64,000 nucleotides of DNA from an uncultured Desulfobulbus sp. (GCF_963665445.1 NZ_OY762276.1:3652601-3716600); one strand, 5' to 3'; shown: positions 26,576-35,802, counted from the stretch's first letter. Notes: generated from the sequence alone by a model not told the origin. Program-made: numbers and translations.

Positions 26576-28213
26576 TTATTCCCACACGTAGGTGGCCGAG
26601 AGTTCGGGGCTTTCCTGCCAGGGAGCTTTCATATATCCCCAGACCTTGCTGTTAACCAACCGATCGATCTCTTTGTAGAAGTTAACTGCACCCTGGAAGC
26701 CTGCATAGGGTCCGCCGGAGTCATAGCTGTGCAGCTGCTTCATCGGGATGCCCAGTTTCTGGATGGAGAACTTCTCTTTGATACCGGCGCAGAAGATGTC
26801 CGGTTTCATCAACTCTACCAATTTCTCCGCCTCGAACTGGTTAAGGTCGTCGATGGCAAAGGTACCTTTCTCCATGTCGGGAAGCATACCGTTATAATCT
26901 TTGAACTCGAATCCGCTTTCCTCCAGGGCCTTGAGTTCCGCCTCGGATTTGCGGGGATTGTAGCGGGTCGGATCAGCCTCGACCTCTATCTCTTCGATGT
27001 TCCGGCTATCAGCATCCACCTTCAAATTCGGGATGACTTGACGGCCTTCGTAGTCATCGCGGTGGGCAAACTCATAACCGGCTGCCAAAGTTTTCATACC
27101 AAGCTCACCAAAAAGATCCTGGTAATGATGAGCACGGCTCCCACCGACAAAGAGCATCGCGGTCTTGCCCTGGGTGCGGGGCTTGATATCAGCCAGTGCA
27201 GCGTCCACAGCAGGCATTTCTTCGGCAATAACCTCTTCCACCCGATCGATCAGCTTCTGATCGCCAAAGTACTGGGCGATCTTACGCAACGACTTGATAG
27301 TGGACTGGGCTCCGATGAAGTTGACCTTGATCCACGGAATTCCGTATTTGGTCTCGAGCATGTCAGCCACGTAGTTGATCGAGCGGTGGCACATAACGCA
27401 GCTCAGGTCTGCGGTATGGGCGCTGGCGAACTGGTCATAGCTCGAGTTGCCGGAGAAGGTCGAGATCGTTGAGATGCCGCACTTTCGCAGGACACGATCA
27501 ATCTCGAAGCCATCGCCACCGATGTTGTACTCGCCCAACAGGTTGATCTTGTACTCGCCCGGTTTCACCTCGTCATTCTCACCAACGATGTGGGTGAAAA
27601 TCTGGTTGTTGGCGATATGGTGACCAGCGGATTGGGAAACACCCTTGTACCCCTCACAGCTGAAGGCAAAGACATTACAGTCACCGAACTTTTCCTTCAT
27701 ATTCCTGGCCACGGTGTGGATATCGTCGCCGATCAGACCAACCGGACAGGTCGCAAAGACCGTAATCGATTTGGGATGGAAGATGTCGTAGCACTCCTGG
27801 ATAGCCTGGGCCAGCTTCTTCTCACCACCGAAGATGATATCGGAATCCTGCATATCGGTGGAAAAACAATAGGGCATGTAGTTTTCACCATCCACGCCGG
27901 CGTCGGTCTGGTTACGGCGGGTCAGCCAGGCGTAAAAGCTACAGCCGATCGGACCGTGGACCAGGTTGACAACATCGCGGGTTGGGCCCATGATAACGCC
28001 CTTGCAACCGGCGTAGGTACAACCGCGCATGGTGATGATACCGGGGATGGTGCGCACATTGGCGGTGATCTCCGGGGTGGTGTTCTCCAGGGCCTCGTTG
28101 ATCAGAATTTGTTTGGCCCGCTTACGGGCCACTTTGGCCGGATATTTGCTCAACAGCTCTTTTTTGATGTCCGTGGGTTCCCACTGAACGAGCTTTTTCT
28201 TTGCAGTTGCCAT
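26576..28213 (-). CDS. nifD: Nitrogenase molybdenum-iron protein alpha chain
   Basis: 545 residues. FeMo-cofactor ligands: Cys275 in LSCVMCHRSINYV and His495 in QLHSYDSGGPYAGF. The substrate-site Gln and His are in GVSQSAGHHIAN (Gln194, His198). P-cluster cysteines are near Cys65/70, Cys91 (HGPIGC) and Cys156 (FATCPVGLIGDDI). An insertion of about 50 residues (roughly 385-450, IPNLKVDADSRNIEEIEVEAD and on) is the one seen in NifD of clostridia, methanogens and many anaerobic Desulfobacterota, not in Azotobacter. All residues needed for a Mo enzyme are present. The gene follows nifI2 by 22 bp. Confidence 0.97.
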   Translation of the reverse strand: MATAKKKLVQWEPTDIKKELLSKYPAKVARKRAKQILINEALENTTPEITANVRTIPGIITMRGCTYAGCKGVIMGPTRDVVNLVHGPIGCSFYAWLTRRNQTDAGVDGENYMPYCFSTDMQDSDIIFGGEKKLAQAIQECYDIFHPKSITVFATCPVGLIGDDIHTVARNMKEKFGDCNVFAFSCEGYKGVSQSAGHHIANNQIFTHIVGENDEVKPGEYKINLLGEYNIGGDGFEIDRVLRKCGISTISTFSGNSSYDQFASAHTADLSCVMCHRSINYVADMLETKYGIPWIKVNFIGAQSTIKSLRKIAQYFGDQKLIDRVEEVIAEEMPAVDAALADIKPRTQGKTAMLFVGGSRAHHYQDLFGELGMKTLAAGYEFAHRDDYEGRQVIPNLKVDADSRNIEEIEVEADPTRYNPRKSEAELKALEESGFEFKDYNGMLPDMEKGTFAIDDLNQFEAEKLVELMKPDIFCAGIKEKFSIQKLGIPMKQLHSYDSGGPYAGFQGAVNFYKEIDRLVNSKVWGYMKAPWQESPELSATYVWE

Positions 28214-28235
28214 GTCGTTGTTCTCCTTGGGCTCT

Positions 28236-28610
28236 TTAGGAAATCGATTTGAGTCCAGTCTCGCCCGTTCTCACCCGGACGGAATTCTTGATCGGCAACA
28301 CGAAGATCTTGCCGTCGCCCGGTTTGCCTGTCTTGTTGGTGGTGATGATGGTTTCAACCACGGTATCCACGAAATCGTCATCAACGACGATGGTAATGAC
28401 ACGTTTGGGATAGAGTTTTCCTTTCTCGCCAAGGAGGGAGGCAGCCTCTTCATACCCCGCGCTGGCGCCATCCAAGACCTGGGGGTTGGCAAATCCCTTG
28501 CCGCGTCCGTTGGCTTCATGGGCGAAGAAAGCATCCACCCCGGCCTCGGTCAACGCCGCCTTGGTTTGGTTCATCATGTTCATTCGCACGATGGCGATCA
28601 CCTCTTTCAT
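28236..28610 (-). CDS. nifI2: PII-family nitrogenase regulator NifI2
   Basis: 124 residues of the GlnB/PII fold: MKEVIAIVRMNMMNQTKAAL at the start, a long T-loop with NGRGKGFANPQVLDG...KLYPKRVITIVVDDD, and the GDGKIFVLPI motif. NifI2 acts with NifI1 as a complex that binds and inhibits the MoFe protein when fixed nitrogen is plentiful and is relieved by 2-oxoglutarate. The ATG at 28610 overlaps the nifI1 stop codon (ATGA), so the two are translationally coupled. Confidence 0.93.
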   Translation of the reverse strand: MKEVIAIVRMNMMNQTKAALTEAGVDAFFAHEANGRGKGFANPQVLDGASAGYEEAASLLGEKGKLYPKRVITIVVDDDFVDTVVETIITTNKTGKPGDGKIFVLPIKNSVRVRTGETGLKSIS

Positions 28611-28951
28611 GCCTCTACCTCCGCGCCCTCTTTGACGCCGGAGCTGATGGTATAGGCGCACTCTACGTCGCTGATGAAAATCTTACCGTCACCGAAATGT
28701 CCCTTTGCGCCGGAGCGGGCGGTCTCCATGATGGTCTTGATAACGAATTCTTGATCTTCTGATTTAACGACGCTCATCAACATGGTTTTGGGAATCTCGT
28801 CGTAGGTCACCTCGCCGATCTTGATACCGCGCTGCTTGCCGCGACCGGCAACGGAGTACTTGGTGACTGCCGGAAAACCCGCATCCATCAGGGCGGCAAG
28901 GACTGCGTCGGCTTTTTCTGGTCTGACGATGGCTCTGATCATAACTAACAT
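28607..28951 (-). CDS. nifI1: PII-family nitrogenase regulator NifI1
   Basis: 114 residues: MLVMIRAIVRPEKADAVLAALMDAGFPAVTKYSV, then RGKQRGIKIGEVTYDEIPKTMLMSVV and HFGDGKIFISDVECAYTIS. The T-loop lacks the uridylylated Tyr of GlnB. Its place between nifH and nifD is standard for anaerobes and archaea that switch nitrogenase by NifI1/NifI2 binding rather than, or as well as, ADP-ribosylation. It lies 39 bp after nifH. Confidence 0.95.
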   Translation of the reverse strand: MLVMIRAIVRPEKADAVLAALMDAGFPAVTKYSVAGRGKQRGIKIGEVTYDEIPKTMLMSVVKSEDQEFVIKTIMETARSGAKGHFGDGKIFISDVECAYTISSGVKEGAEVEA

Positions 28952-28990
28952 GGCATTGGCTCCTTAATGTGTATCTCTTGTGGGTTGTGA

Positions 28991-29830
<840 letters not shown>

Positions 29831-29917
29831 CTATATCAGGGATTTGTTGCTGGACTGCTCCAGCCCGTTGTCAGCGTTTGTTTGGGGGTAAATATTTTCG
29901 CCTTGTGCCCTTACTAA

Positions 29918-29933
29918 GGCAATGGCCGTGCCA
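29918..29933 (-). promoter_or_regulatory. Sigma-54 promoter of the nif operon
   Basis: Read on the minus strand: TGGCACGGCCATTGCC, a one-base departure from the sigma-54 consensus TGGCAC-N5-TTGCW. The spacing between GG and GC is the required 10 bp. Transcription would start near 29907, about 90 bp before nifH. Confidence 0.9.
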
Positions 29934-30032
29934 TCACGAAAAAGTAAAAAATATTTTTTGCAACATCACAATATTGCGATGCTTTTCTTTTTGCACCCTC
30001 TCAACGTCCGCTCGCCGCCCACGGCGATTACA

Positions 30033-30048
30033 TGTCACAACCTCTACA
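30033..30048. promoter_or_regulatory. NifA-type upstream activator sequence
   Basis: TGT (30033-30035), ten bases, ACA (30046-30048): TGTCACAACCTCTACA. It lies about 100 bp upstream of the -24 element, the usual place for NifA binding. One TGT-N10-ACA can occur by chance, so this is probable, not certain. Confidence 0.6.
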
Positions 30049-30109
30049 AAAAAGTATCTTTACTACAAAATGGTAGGGCTACAAAAAGGACACGTCGACG
30101 TTACCGGAA

Positions 30110-30180
30110 CCGTCGTTCTCCTAAAACGCCTCGAAAACGACAGTTCGAGCTTCGCAACGCACTGATTGCACAGTCTATGA
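30110..30180. repeat. Dispersed repeat, family C, copy in the nif upstream region
   Basis: CGTCGTTCTCCTAAAACGCC, then TCGAAAACGACAGTTCGAGCTTCGCAACGCACTGATT: the inverted orientation of the family C hairpin plus its flank. It sits about 60 bp beyond the NifA-type site and marks the outer edge of the nif control region. The rest of 29819-30392 holds the promoter and the terminator of the gene on the left side of 30393. Confidence 0.7.
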
Positions 30181-30309
30181 TTCTCAGGCTGTACCTTTGA
30201 GGAGGTGATCAGGATGACAAGCAGCACAAATACTGCCCACATCTCGACACGGACAAGGAGGAGAGGCAGACTGACGAAAAACAGGAGCAAGGGAGGAAAA
30301 GGGGAAAAA

Positions 30310-30346
30310 ATCCCAAAAAGACAAACACCCGCCAAAGAGGCGGGTG
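30310..30346 (-). terminator. Terminator of the 30393-31703 gene
   Basis: CACCCGCC (30326-30333) pairs with GGCGGGTG (30339-30346). On the minus strand it is followed by GTTTGTCTTTTTGGGATTTTTT. Confidence 0.75.
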
Positions 30347-30392
30347 CATCGAAACAAAAACCCAGAGGGCAAGCAAGAGGGGCAAACGGGGC

Positions 30393-31703
30393 TCAGGCTT
30401 CCTCGATCCGCCTTCGAAAGAGCATCAGTTGATGATCGCGGATCTTGTCCAGATTCAGGTGATAAATGTCAAAGGGAAAGAGAAATTCAACCACCCCGGA
30501 ATCAAAGATACGCTTGACCTCGTATTCATCGTGGGCCACATCGCGCTGATAGATATAGTTGAGGTAGGATTTGTTGGTATGAAGAATAAATTCGATGCGC
30601 ATTCCGCCGGTGCGGGCAAAAAACTTCAGCATCGAGGTCTTGCCGGAACTGCCGGTGGCCCTGCTGGTGTACTCGCCGCCGGTCAGGGTGTCGGAAATAT
30701 CCTCCAGGGTCATGAAGGACTCCGCGCGCGCGGCGCTTCTGGTCAGGTGACGCACAAAGCGCTTCACATCATTGACCGAATTAAGCACCGCCATCAACCC
30801 CAGTTCATCATCCACGGCCGAGGCTGGATTTTTTTCATTCTTGCGCAACAACTTGAGGACCTTGGCCGCCGGCTCTTTTTTCCGGATTGTGACATAAATG
30901 GGAATATCCATATTATTATCACGAAAACGGCGCCGCTTGACCAAGGTCAGCTTCTCCCCCGAACCGGGCACGACCTCTCGCGCCTCGTCCTCGGAGAGTA
31001 CCTTGACCGACTCACAACTGAAGTCTTCCGCCCTATGGACACTGTAGAGATAACGAATATCGAGATCGCCGATCTTGTAGCCCGGGCTCCAGACATAGGC
31101 ATTCAGAAACCGGAGAAAATCGAGAAACTTCTCTGCGATCTTCGTTTCCCGCTCCCTCTGGTCTATGGAACCGGCAAGCCCCATCAGCATCAGTTTGCGC
31201 TTCGCCTCGAAACGCGCCTTCTTATGATACCGCTCATCAAAAATCATCAACAAGAGTTCGACCGGATCCCAGGCAGTGACGATCTCATTGGTCGTTTCGA
31301 TGTGCGCGCTGTAGGGCGCCAACACCTTGGCCTGGAGAGACCGGATGACATCATCGGCGGTGCGTGCATAATCCTGAAGATGGCGAATCAGCTCATCCTG
31401 TGACCCACCCAGACCAAACATATTCCCCAGCAGCACGTACGCGCGCTCCGCGGCTCGCTCTCGCAAGCGCTGGTCGTGAATCAGTATGAGAATTTCATCG
31501 AAAGTGTTGACGCCCAAAAGATCGAAAATCTGGTTGCGGACGGAACGATATTTCGTCTTCAGCAACTGATTTCCACGGATCCTCACAACCCATTGCTTTG
31601 CCTCCCGGGAAAAGGGGTGCGTAAGGGGGGGATCATCTTCAACGGCAAAGGGACCGTCTTGAAGCGTAGCGGAAAAAACAGACTGTGGGGTGAGAATAAA
31701 CAT
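30393..31703 (-). CDS. Unrecognised 436-residue cytoplasmic protein
   Basis: I do not recognise a family. The protein is soluble-looking, rich in Lys, Arg, Leu and Glu, with no signal peptide or membrane segment. The first half is helical (IFDLLGVNTFDEILILIHDQRLRERAAERAYVLLGNM; LLMIFDERYHKKARFEAKRKLMLMGL). The second half has alternating strands (KLTLVKRRRFRDNNMDIPIYVTIRKKEP; MRIEFILHTNKSYLNYIYQRDVAHDEYEVKRIFDSGVVEFLFP), with a Ser/Thr/Gly turn EYTSRATGSSGKTSMLKFF between. Codon use is like the neighbours and the frame is long and clean, so it is a real gene. It has its own terminator and is followed on the left by the nif upstream region; the start could also be a later codon. Confidence 0.75.
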   Translation of the reverse strand: MFILTPQSVFSATLQDGPFAVEDDPPLTHPFSREAKQWVVRIRGNQLLKTKYRSVRNQIFDLLGVNTFDEILILIHDQRLRERAAERAYVLLGNMFGLGGSQDELIRHLQDYARTADDVIRSLQAKVLAPYSAHIETTNEIVTAWDPVELLLMIFDERYHKKARFEAKRKLMLMGLAGSIDQRERETKIAEKFLDFLRFLNAYVWSPGYKIGDLDIRYLYSVHRAEDFSCESVKVLSEDEAREVVPGSGEKLTLVKRRRFRDNNMDIPIYVTIRKKEPAAKVLKLLRKNEKNPASAVDDELGLMAVLNSVNDVKRFVRHLTRSAARAESFMTLEDISDTLTGGEYTSRATGSSGKTSMLKFFARTGGMRIEFILHTNKSYLNYIYQRDVAHDEYEVKRIFDSGVVEFLFPFDIYHLNLDKIRDHQLMLFRRRIEEA

Positions 31704-31756
31704 GGCGGCCAGCTCTGGGATGGATCAAAATCAGCACGGACCGGCCGGATCGATAT

Positions 31757-32482
31757 TCAGGTAATCAAAGAGATGAAATTCCGCAGCAGAACGGACAAGT
31801 CCGCCGCCATCTCGTCAGCCAGCCCCTGGGCATCCTCCATCAAATCCCCGGCAAAGTACTGTCCAAGCTGTGCTCGCTCGATGAAGCCTTTGCCATGCTG
31901 CAGCCACTGGTCCAGGTCATCAGGAATTCTGGCATAGTTATCGCATTGCAGCCCAATGATGTGAGGGCGCCCCTCAAGACAGCATGCTTCTACCATGCAA
32001 TCCTTTGAGGTGGCAAGCAAAACCATGTTTCGCGGAAGCGGTGATTGCACGACCTGCTCATGCCATTTAAACAGCTTGCAGGGGGTGCGCACCCCCTGAA
32101 AGAGCGGATGCTTTCGCCCTTCATGGGTGATATGCCCCTCGATGATGCCGAGACTGGGAACATGCCCGGGACCGATAACAGCCCCAACGGCTTCCGCCAG
32201 CAGATGATAGCCAAGGTTAAAACCGAGGCAGGGCTTGTTGAGATTCACCCAGGCCCGCACCAGCCGCTTTTCTTCGCTCAAAAAGGAACATCGATCAACC
32301 TGGCCAACCTCGCAATCGCCCCCCAAGAGAATCAGGGCATCGAAATCAGCGAAGTCGGCGGCACTCTCCCGCCACATCTGCACCACACGCAGAGAAACAC
32401 CCGTTTCACGAGCCACCCGCCATATTACAGATCCGGGATTTTGCCATTCTGTATGCTGTAATATCAGAATCTTATTGCTCAT
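31757..32482 (-). CDS. Class I glutamine amidotransferase-like protein lacking the catalytic triad
   Basis: 241 residues with the GATase1 fold of the GuaA/YfeJ type: ILILQHTEWQNPGSV at the start, FDALILLGGDCEVGQVD, then PCLGFNLGYHLLAEAVGA where active enzymes read P-x-LGICLGHQLLAEALGG. The nucleophile Cys is Asn89. The later HPE pair is also lost: IGLQCDNYARIPDDL replaces the usual VQFHPE. So glutaminase activity is not expected; a binding or regulatory role is more likely. The ATG at 32482 (MSNKILILQH) was chosen; 32506 is also in frame. Neighbours give no pathway context. Confidence 0.85.
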   Translation of the reverse strand: MSNKILILQHTEWQNPGSVIWRVARETGVSLRVVQMWRESAADFADFDALILLGGDCEVGQVDRCSFLSEEKRLVRAWVNLNKPCLGFNLGYHLLAEAVGAVIGPGHVPSLGIIEGHITHEGRKHPLFQGVRTPCKLFKWHEQVVQSPLPRNMVLLATSKDCMVEACCLEGRPHIIGLQCDNYARIPDDLDQWLQHGKGFIERAQLGQYFAGDLMEDAQGLADEMAADLSVLLRNFISLIT

Positions 32483-33030
32483 CAGACTCTCTACGCAACC
32501 CCTCATCGTTTCGCCTAAGGGGGAGGGAGCTGCCCCGCAGAGAGGAGGAGGACGGGGCAGCCGGTTGGAGGAGGGAGGTAAAACGGAATTCTCAACAGCA
32601 GAAAACGAGAGGAACGTTGAACAGCTTCAGGTCATCATCTACACATGCATCCATTTACGTATAATCCAACGGGCTTATCGCTGTACCGCTTCTCTCGACC
32701 CCACCCGCCATGATCGAGATAACCTCTGAATACAAATTACATGCCAAATGATCACAGAACACAGTCATTCAATCCAACCATTTAAAAACACATACTTTTA
32801 CAACATCAATTCACCATGACAGCCCAAATCGCCAACTTTTAAAAACCTATTTTTGTATTATTTTAAAACTCAAGATTGCAAAAATGTGCAATTCGTCCCC
32901 TCGAGAGCAGAGTTTTCACTTTGACGAAGCCCCAGCCCCCTGCTACCATAGCACAGTTGCACATAGCCCAGGGCCAAAGCCCTCAAAAATCCTCGTAGCC
33001 CCCCCCGGCCTACGCACCCAGGAGTCGCCA
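32483..33030. other. Gene-free stretch with hairpin and small palindromes
   Basis: A purine-rich block near 32520-32580 contains a 9-bp stem GCTGCCCCG/CGGGGCAGC (32529-32537 with 32553-32561). From 32720 to 32890 the sequence is very AT-rich. A perfect inverted repeat ATTGCA-N6-TGCAAT lies at 32875-32892, and TTGCACATAG at 32957. These may be regulator sites for the genes that start at 33031. The frame open from 32884 uses no ribosome site before 33031. Confidence 0.45.
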
Positions 33031-33402
33031 GTGAACTTCAGCGCTGTTATTGATTCAGTCCAAGGCAAGATAGGATCCTTCCTTGAGCCCCTTGGCCGTC
33101 TGCTCGAACAGAGCAAACTGCCGGAGCAGATCAAGGCGGTCGATTTTCCGGGATTGTTCTCCAACCCCTGGTTCCTCGTCCCCTTCATCGCCCTTGTCGG
33201 CTACCTTTTGTACAAAAAGGCATTTCGCGATTTGATTATTCTCGGATCCGTCCTTGCCCTCTGGTGGACATCGGGCACCGAGTACATGCAAACCCTGGTC
33301 GTCAACGGCGAACTCCAAGTCAACAAGGTGCTGCCCGTACTCTTTGGCGGCGCAGCAATCCTCGGCTTGATCATCTACCTGCTCTTCGGCCGCTCAGACT
33401 AA
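33031..33402 (+). CDS. Small membrane protein of unknown function
   Basis: About 123 residues from a GTG at 33031, which has CAGGAG seven bases upstream; the open frame extends to 32884 without another plausible start. After an amphipathic N terminus (NFSAVIDSVQGKIGSFLEPLGRLLEQSKLPEQIKAV) there are three hydrophobic segments: NPWFLVPFIALVGYLLY, FRDLIILGSVLALWW and LPVLFGGAAILGLIIYLLF. I do not recognise a family. It is 27 bp upstream of the cNMP-binding gene and probably in its operon. Confidence 0.7.
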   Translation: MNFSAVIDSVQGKIGSFLEPLGRLLEQSKLPEQIKAVDFPGLFSNPWFLVPFIALVGYLLYKKAFRDLIILGSVLALWWTSGTEYMQTLVVNGELQVNKVLPVLFGGAAILGLIIYLLFGRSD

Positions 33403-33429
33403 AGCCCCATCCCCGCACCCCAGCACAGC

Positions 33430-34518
33430 ATGCCGCCAAAAAAATCATCCAAATACCGCGACGCCATTTTTGTGGTCACCGAAGAACATGCCTGCCCGAT
33501 CTACAATATCGGCGAGGAATTCAAGGTCGAGAACAGCAGCCTGAAGGTTCCGGAGGGAAAAGCCGCCTGCCTACTGATGGTTCAGGAACTCATGGCCGCC
33601 ATCTCGGAACGCAAGAGCATGAAGCAATTCTCCCCCTACGGCGTCCAGAAACTGAGTTTTGAATGCGGCGGCTGCACCGGACTTATTCGTTTTGAATTCA
33701 AAAAAGAAAAAGAGTTCGCCACGCTGCAGATGAAACTGCTGGCGGCAGCCGAACAGCGGGCGAAAATGCGTCATCTCGACAAATTTTACGACCTGCTTCG
33801 CCAACTGGACATTTTCGAGCCGCTTGACGACAACAGCCTGCGCGACCTCTCCGGCCAACTCAAACTCAAAGATTACGACGCCAACAAGGTCATCCTCAAA
33901 AAAGGAGATCCCGGCACGCACCTCTACATCGTGCTCGAAGGCAAGGTGGCGGTTATCGGTGACAGCGGGCAAACGCTTTCAGAAATGGTCACCGGCAGCA
34001 TCTTCGGCGAGATGAGCCTCCTGTCCGGCGAACCCGTCACCACCACCATCCATTCGCGCGAAAAAACCAGACTCGCCTCCCTCTCGAGCAAGGATTTCAA
34101 ACACGTCCTCAACCGTTACCCCATCCTCCAGGTTTTCTTCTACCGGATGCTCGTCGAACGCGCCCAAGCCAACACCATGCGGGCCGGCACCATCAGCTCC
34201 GGCATGAGCGGCCGCCTCTCCGACATCAACGCAGTCGAACTCTTCCAGCTGATCAACTCCAGCCAAAAATCGGGCAAGGTCATCCTCTCTTTGGACGACG
34301 GCAACGCCGAGGTCGTCTTCAACGAGGGTGAACTCATTAAAACCAGTTACAAAAACCTCTCCGACAAAGATGCATTCTTTGCCCTCCTTGCCAAAAACGA
34401 CGGCAGCTTCACCTACACCTCCGGCCTGAACGACGCGGAAAAACAACTCCCCGTCCTCGGAGGCTTCATGGGCCTGATCATGGAAGGCATGCGCCGCGTC
34501 GACGAGCAGAACGAATAG
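33430..34518 (+). CDS. cNMP-binding domain / DUF4388 protein without DNA-binding domain
   Basis: 362 residues in three parts. Residues about 10-100 resemble a small TIGR04076-like domain (CPIYNIGEEFKVENSSLKVPEGKAACLLMVQEL, with a CGGC pair). Residues about 115-240 are a cyclic-nucleotide-binding barrel (LKKGDPGTHLYIVLEGKVAVIG...GSIFGEMSLLSGEPVTTTIHSREKTRLASLS), close to the CRP sensor fold, but no helix-turn-helix follows. Residues about 255-345 are a DUF4388 (PATAN-like) domain: GRLSDINAVELFQLINSSQKSGKVILSLDDGNAEVVFNEGELI. This points to a signal-integrating adaptor rather than a transcription factor. It ends 164 bp before the hydrogenase operon, which carries a palindromic operator-like site. 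Confidence 0.82.
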   Translation: MPPKKSSKYRDAIFVVTEEHACPIYNIGEEFKVENSSLKVPEGKAACLLMVQELMAAISERKSMKQFSPYGVQKLSFECGGCTGLIRFEFKKEKEFATLQMKLLAAAEQRAKMRHLDKFYDLLRQLDIFEPLDDNSLRDLSGQLKLKDYDANKVILKKGDPGTHLYIVLEGKVAVIGDSGQTLSEMVTGSIFGEMSLLSGEPVTTTIHSREKTRLASLSSKDFKHVLNRYPILQVFFYRMLVERAQANTMRAGTISSGMSGRLSDINAVELFQLINSSQKSGKVILSLDDGNAEVVFNEGELIKTSYKNLSDKDAFFALLAKNDGSFTYTSGLNDAEKQLPVLGGFMGLIMEGMRRVDEQNE

Positions 34519-34540
34519 CCCCCTCACTTTCTGTGCAAAT

Positions 34541-34566
34541 TGTGCAAATATGAAAATATTTGCACA
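34541..34566. promoter_or_regulatory. Palindromic operator-like site upstream of the hyb operon
   Basis: An exact 11-4-11 inverted repeat: TGTGCAAATAT (34541-34551), GAAA, ATATTTGCACA (34556-34566). A further half-site TGTGCAAAT lies at 34532-34540. There is no T run, so it is not a terminator. It lies about 117 bp before the hybO start, a normal distance for a regulator site. Confidence 0.6.
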
Positions 34567-34682
34567 TCGATTTATTTTCCTATATACCGCAAGTACAGGT
34601 AGTCTCATTTTTCAATTTTCCATAGGGAGTGTTGCACCGACAAAAGCTGTACGAAGAAAATAAACCGTTGAGGAGGTGGCAA

Positions 34683-35780
34683 ATGAAGTCAAAGGTTGTG
34701 GCGAGCAACGAGAGTTTGTTGAATGGCGTGACTCGAAGAGATTTCATGAAATTCTGTACGGCGGTGGCTGCGACCATGGGGGTGCCGATCACCTCGGTTC
34801 CTCGAATTGCCGAAGCGGTGACTTCGCCCAAAAGGCCTCCAGTTATCTGGCTCTCCGGCCAGGAATGTACAGGCTGCGTCGAATCCCTGCTGCGCACCGG
34901 CCATCCCTCCATCGAAACCCTTATTTTCGATCTTATCTCCCTCGAATATTCCGAAACCCTCAACGCCGGCTCCGGCCACCAGGCCGAGGCGGAACGGGCA
35001 AAATCCATCGAAGCCAACAAGGGGAAGTTCATCCTCGTGGTTGATGGCGCCATTCCGGTCAAGGACAAGGGGATCTACTGCCAGATCGCGGGCAAACCGG
35101 TCTTGGATATCCTCAACGAAACCGCCCCGCTTGCCGCCGCAGTCATTGCCATCGGCTCCTGCGCCGCCTGGGGTGGCGTCGCCGCTGCCGATCCCAATCC
35201 AACCGGTGCAACCCCGGTTCACGAAGTACTCAAATCCAAAGGGATTGCGGTGGTCAATATTCCCGGATGCCCGCCCAACCCGTACAATTTCCTCTCCACG
35301 GTTATCCATTTCCTGACCTTCAACAAACTGCCGGCCTTGGATGACAAAGGACGCCCCAAATTCGCCTACAGTCGCCTCATCCACGAAAACTGCGAGCGCA
35401 GGCCTCATTTCGATGCCGGCCGCTTTGCCGAGGAGTTTGGCGACGCTGGCCATCGCCAGGGTTACTGTCTCTATAAACTGGGCTGCAAAGGCCCGGAAAC
35501 CTACAACAACTGCTCCACCCTGCCCTTTAACGACACTCCCGGCTGCTGGCCCGTTGCCACCGGCGCCCCCTGCTTTGGCTGCTCCGAAGAAAAGGTTGGC
35601 TTCCACAGTCCACTGTTCTCCAAAGCCAAGGTCATCTTCCCCACACCACCTGCCCAGCCCCCTGAGGCCCTGCCTGCCAAAGGCAGCGGTGCCAAAAACT
35701 TTGCCTATGGCGTGGCCGGTGCAGCCGTCGGCGCAGCCGCCGTTGCCCTGGCTCAACGTGGCGGCGACAAGGAAGACTGA
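34683..35780 (+). CDS. hybO: [NiFe] hydrogenase small subunit (HybO type)
   Basis: About 365 residues. A Tat signal (TRRDFMKFCTAVAATMG) sends the folded enzyme to the periplasm. The proximal cluster motif SGQECTGCVESLLR and the later cysteines for medial and distal clusters (GSCAAWGG, PGCPPNPYNF, CLYKLGCKGPETYNNC, PCFGCSE) are all present. The end is a hydrophobic anchor (NFAYGVAGAAVGAAAVALA), as in HybO. The ATG at 34683 follows GAGGAGG; an earlier ATG at 34629 has no such site. It heads the hyb operon for H2 uptake and probably feeds the quinone pool through HybA and HybB. Confidence 0.95.
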   Translation: MKSKVVASNESLLNGVTRRDFMKFCTAVAATMGVPITSVPRIAEAVTSPKRPPVIWLSGQECTGCVESLLRTGHPSIETLIFDLISLEYSETLNAGSGHQAEAERAKSIEANKGKFILVVDGAIPVKDKGIYCQIAGKPVLDILNETAPLAAAVIAIGSCAAWGGVAAADPNPTGATPVHEVLKSKGIAVVNIPGCPPNPYNFLSTVIHFLTFNKLPALDDKGRPKFAYSRLIHENCERRPHFDAGRFAEEFGDAGHRQGYCLYKLGCKGPETYNNCSTLPFNDTPGCWPVATGAPCFGCSEEKVGFHSPLFSKAKVIFPTPPAQPPEALPAKGSGAKNFAYGVAGAAVGAAAVALAQRGGDKED

Positions 35781-35802
35781 TCTTTGCTGAGGAGCAAAAA
35801 CT

